Assembly (NCBI GenBank): GCA_018676275.1
Contig: JABHFC010000087.1
Location: 1 to 22,774 of the forward strand
From: Gammaproteobacteria bacterium
Lineage (GTDB): Bacteria > Pseudomonadota > Gammaproteobacteria > Eutrophobiales > Eutrophobiaceae
Direction: 5' to 3'
DNA: 22,774 nucleotides
Part shown: positions 20,146 through 22,774 of the stretch, piece after piece
Numbering within the stretch: the stretch's first letter is position 1
Layout of the letters: each line of letters begins with the position of its first letter
Position numbers and translations under genes: made by a program
Notes under the pieces: generated by a model
The model's input: the letters and a program-made list of their open reading frames with translations, nothing else
The model's database searches: none
Told to the model about the DNA's origin: nothing

Positions 20146-21672
20146 ATGAACAAAGAAATTTTAATGGTTGTCGACGTCGTTTCAAATGAGAAGGGCGTTG
20201 GAAAAGACATAATTTTTGAGGCTATTGAGGCTGCGTTGGCTACTGCTACCAAGAAGCGACATCGTGAAGACATTGAAGTAAGAGTAGCGATTGATCGAGA
20301 AACTGGTGATTACGACACGTTTCGACAATGGGAAGCAATGCCTGACAGTGAAGAAGCGCTGGAATTTCCGACGCGACAGGTTTATTTGTCGGATGCTTTA
20401 GAGCAGGCCTCAGACATTGAAGAAGGTGGTTTTATAGAAGAAACAATGGATTCCGTAGAATTTGGTCGTATAGCTGCGCAAACAGCCAAACAGGTTATAG
20501 TGCAGAAAGTACGTGAAGCTGAGCGTAACCAGGTAATTGAAGCCTATCAGGATCGGGTTGGCGAAATGGTGAGTGGTGTCGTCAAACGGGTAGAAAGAGG
20601 TAGTGTTATTCTGGATCTTGGCAATAATGCGGAAGCTTATATCCCCAGAGAAGATATGATCCCACGGGAAGCTGTAAGAGCAGGGGATCGTCTTCGAGCC
20701 TATTTGAAAGATGTGCGGCCGGAAGCACGCGGACCCCAGCTCTTTTTAAGTCGAATAGCACCTGAGTTACTTATTGAGTTGTTCAAGATTGAAGTGCCAG
20801 AAATAAACGAAGGCATGATTGAACTCATAAATGGTGCCCGCGACCCGGGTTCTCGCGCAAAGATAGCTGTTAAAGCTCATGACCACCGAATTGATCCAAT
20901 CGGAGCTTGCGTAGGTATGCGAGGTTCACGAGTACAGGCGGTCTCTAATGAGTTAGGTGGTGAACGCGTAGATATTATTCTCTGGGATGAAAACCCCGCA
21001 CAATTTGTTATTAATTCCATGGCGCCCGCAGAAGTGGCTTCAATAATGGTGGATGAGGATTCTCACAGTATGGATGTTGCTGTTGAAGAGGAAAATCTTT
21101 CTCAGGCGATTGGGAGAGGTGGGCAAAATGTAAAACTGGCCAGTGAACTGACGCAATGGTCATTAAACGTGATGTCAGTGGAACAATCCGATGAAAAAAA
21201 TGAGGCGGAGGCACAGACCCTGCAGGCTCAGCTGATGGAAGAACTCGACGTTGACGAGGAAATGGCCAGCATCCTGGTGCAAGAGGGTTTTTCAAGTGTA
21301 GAGGAAGTGGCCTACGTACCTGAAAACGAAATGCTGGAAATTGAAGAGTTTGATGAAGTTCTGGTGAAGGAATTACGTGAAAGGGCACGCGACGTCATGC
21401 TTACCCGTGCAATTGCCAGCGAAGAGAAGGTTGCTGACTCAAAGCCAGCTGATGATTTATTGAATATGGAGGGTATGAATAAAGCCCTTGCATATGAGCT
21501 CGCAGGACGAGGCATCATAACGATGGAAGATCTTGCTGATCTATCTGTTGATGAAATGCTGGAAATCGAGGGTATGGAAAGTGAACAGGCAGGTGAACTA
21601 ATCATGACTGCAAGAGCACCCTGGTTTGAAGGTGAAGAAGATAAAAATGAAGAGGGGGTAGCGGATGCCTGA
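20146..21672 (+). CDS. nusA: Transcription termination/antitermination factor NusA
   Basis: RNA-polymerase-associated factor controlling pausing, termination and antitermination. The 508-residue protein has all expected domains: N-terminal RNAP-binding (about 1-125), S1 (about 135-200, VSGVVKRVERGSVILDLG), KH1 (about 230-295, GMRG at 257-260), KH2 (about 305-345, GRGG at 323-326) and two acidic repeats of helix-hairpin-helix type, AR1 (about 360-425) and AR2 (about 435-495). The two repeats are typical of Gammaproteobacteria and contact RNAP alpha and lambda N-like partners. Its stop overlaps the infB start by eight bases, so translation of the two is probably coupled. Confidence 0.97.
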   Translation: MNKEILMVVDVVSNEKGVGKDIIFEAIEAALATATKKRHREDIEVRVAIDRETGDYDTFRQWEAMPDSEEALEFPTRQVYLSDALEQASDIEEGGFIEETMDSVEFGRIAAQTAKQVIVQKVREAERNQVIEAYQDRVGEMVSGVVKRVERGSVILDLGNNAEAYIPREDMIPREAVRAGDRLRAYLKDVRPEARGPQLFLSRIAPELLIELFKIEVPEINEGMIELINGARDPGSRAKIAVKAHDHRIDPIGACVGMRGSRVQAVSNELGGERVDIILWDENPAQFVINSMAPAEVASIMVDEDSHSMDVAVEEENLSQAIGRGGQNVKLASELTQWSLNVMSVEQSDEKNEAEAQTLQAQLMEELDVDEEMASILVQEGFSSVEEVAYVPENEMLEIEEFDEVLVKELRERARDVMLTRAIASEEKVADSKPADDLLNMEGMNKALAYELAGRGIITMEDLADLSVDEMLEIEGMESEQAGELIMTARAPWFEGEEDKNEEGVADA

Positions 21673-22774
21673 AGTCACCGTAAGAGAATATGCTGATGTA
21701 ATTGGCATAACGGTAGAGCGCTTGCAAGAGCAGCTCCTGGAAGCGGGACTGTCGGATAGAGCCGCTGACGATCAACTATCGGATACAGAAAAAGCTGAAT
21801 TACTGGGATTCCTCAGGCGTAAACGAGGTAAGGATGATGATTCAGAACCCAGAAAAATCACCTTAAGTCGAAAGACAGTGAGTGAGTTGAAAGTGCCTGT
21901 AAGTACACAGGGACCTGGTCGTGGTAAGCCACGCTCCAAGACGGTCAGTGTCGAATTTCGCAAGCGCCGAACCTATGTTAAACGTAGTTCTCTGGAAGAA
22001 GAAGCGGCGAAAAAGGCAGCTGAGGAACAGGCTCGTCAGGATGAACTGGATGCTCAGCAGGCGAAGATTGAGGAAGAAGCACAGGCAATCTTGACAGCGA
22101 AAGCAGAAGCTGAGGCCGCGGTTGAAGCTGCCCGAATAGCTGAAGAACAGGGTGAGATAGCTGCGGAAGAGGAAAAGAAAGTTGCCGCAGAATCTGCAGA
22201 GAATTCCGAAACCGAAATGCCGGTAGTAGAACCGGAAGTGATAATTACGCCAGCCGAACCGGAGCCTGTTAAGGAGAACAAGGATAAACCGGGAAATAAA
22301 CCAGGAAATAAATCAGCGGATAAAAAATCATCTCGTTTTCATAGAAAAGAATTACATGTTGCGACGGACAAGTCAGGTAAGCGTAGAAAGAAAAAGCGTA
22401 TGCGACCGGTTGTTGGTAAGCCAAGCCAACATGCTTTTGAAATGCCGACAGCACCTGTGGTGAGAGAAGTTGAATTACCTGAGAGTATTACCGTAGCTGA
22501 GTTGGCACAACGTATGTCTGTAAAAAGTGCTGAAGTAATCAAGGCGATGATGAATCTGGGCAGTATGGTAACCATCAATCAGACTATTGATCAGGAAACG
22601 GCAACTGTCGTTGTCGAAGAAATGGGACATATTCCGAAAGTCTTGCTGGAAAATGCTCTGGAAGAGGAAATTATTCAGGCAAGCAGAACCGACGATGAAG
22701 AGATCGTTCGTGCCCCTGTAGTGACAATTATGGGCCATGTTGACCATGGTAAAACCTCGCTTCTTGATGCGATC
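21665..22774 (+). CDS. infB: Translation initiation factor IF-2 (5' part, runs off the right edge)
   Basis: GTPase that brings initiator tRNA-fMet to the 30S subunit and promotes subunit joining. The 370 residues in the window hold the N-terminal IF2N region (4-54, VREYADVIGITVERLQEQLLEAGL), the basic IF2-associated segment (KITLSRKTVSELK..., about 67-112), a long Ala/Glu/Lys-rich coiled linker (about 113-260), the second IF2N domain (about 279-330, ITVAELAQRMSVKSAEVIKAMMNLG) and the start of the G domain, whose G1 motif GHVDHGKT is at 357-364. GAGGGGG lies seven bases before the ATG at 21665, inside nusA. The remaining G domain and C-terminal domains lie outside the window. Confidence 0.97.
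   Translation, partial: MPEVTVREYADVIGITVERLQEQLLEAGLSDRAADDQLSDTEKAELLGFLRRKRGKDDDSEPRKITLSRKTVSELKVPVSTQGPGRGKPRSKTVSVEFRKRRTYVKRSSLEEEAAKKAAEEQARQDELDAQQAKIEEEAQAILTAKAEAEAAVEAARIAEEQGEIAAEEEKKVAAESAENSETEMPVVEPEVIITPAEPEPVKENKDKPGNKPGNKSADKKSSRFHRKELHVATDKSGKRRKKKRMRPVVGKPSQHAFEMPTAPVVREVELPESITVAELAQRMSVKSAEVIKAMMNLGSMVTINQTIDQETATVVVEEMGHIPKVLLENALEEEIIQASRTDDEEIVRAPVVTIMGHVDHGKTSLLDAI

Overview
The window is a chromosomal segment of a gammaproteobacterium, moderately AT-rich by eye. The assignment rests on several gene neighbourhoods known from that class: mltD/yafS-like/rnhA/dnaQ, surE-pcm-nlpD-rpoS, mrcB with an adjacent TPR lipoprotein (lpoP), and initiator tRNA upstream of rimP-nusA-infB. 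I see no phage, transposase, CRISPR array or resistance cargo. The genus cannot be fixed from the sequence alone.

Layout. (1) Positions 1-2453, minus strand: the start of aas (runs off the left edge) and mltD. (2) 2639-4654, plus strand: a YafS-like methyltransferase, rnhA and dnaQ, converging on grxD (minus) across a hairpin that covers both stop codons. An IscR-like site lies upstream of grxD. (3) 5230-7975: a lone Urate_ox_N-type membrane protein, a clear terminator, then argD-argF for arginine synthesis. (4) 8111-11425: surE-pcm-nlpD-rpoS, covering nucleotide and protein-damage repair, an amidase activator and the stationary-phase sigma factor. A Mth938-like gene (minus) converges on rpoS with a one-base gap. 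(5) 11872-13378: adk, then a very lysine-rich KKKAT-repeat (histone H1-like) gene ended by a strong terminator. (6) 13529-16377: mrcB (PBP1b) and its probable activator lipoprotein. (7) 16485-19012: a divergent AmmeMemoRadiSam locus, with a fused Memo-AMMECR1 protein on minus and its radical-SAM partner on plus. (8) 19191-22774: initiator tRNA with its own promoter, a degenerate tRNA copy, a terminator, and then a strong promoter and a terminator-like leader hairpin ahead of rimP-nusA-infB (infB runs off the right edge).

Common themes are envelope and peptidoglycan maintenance (aas, mltD, nlpD, mrcB, lpoP), genome maintenance (rnhA, dnaQ), stress and redox control (grxD, pcm, surE, rpoS) and the start of translation (tRNA-fMet, rimP, nusA, infB).

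Most worth a second look: the lysine-repeat gene, whose stop follows a run of nine A and is followed by a basic coding-like tail in the +1 frame; the Memo-AMMECR1/radical-SAM pair facing each other across a 65-bp gap with a perfect dyad; the degenerate tRNA-fMet copy; the hairpin plus U-tract just upstream of rimP; and the IscR-like site at grxD.
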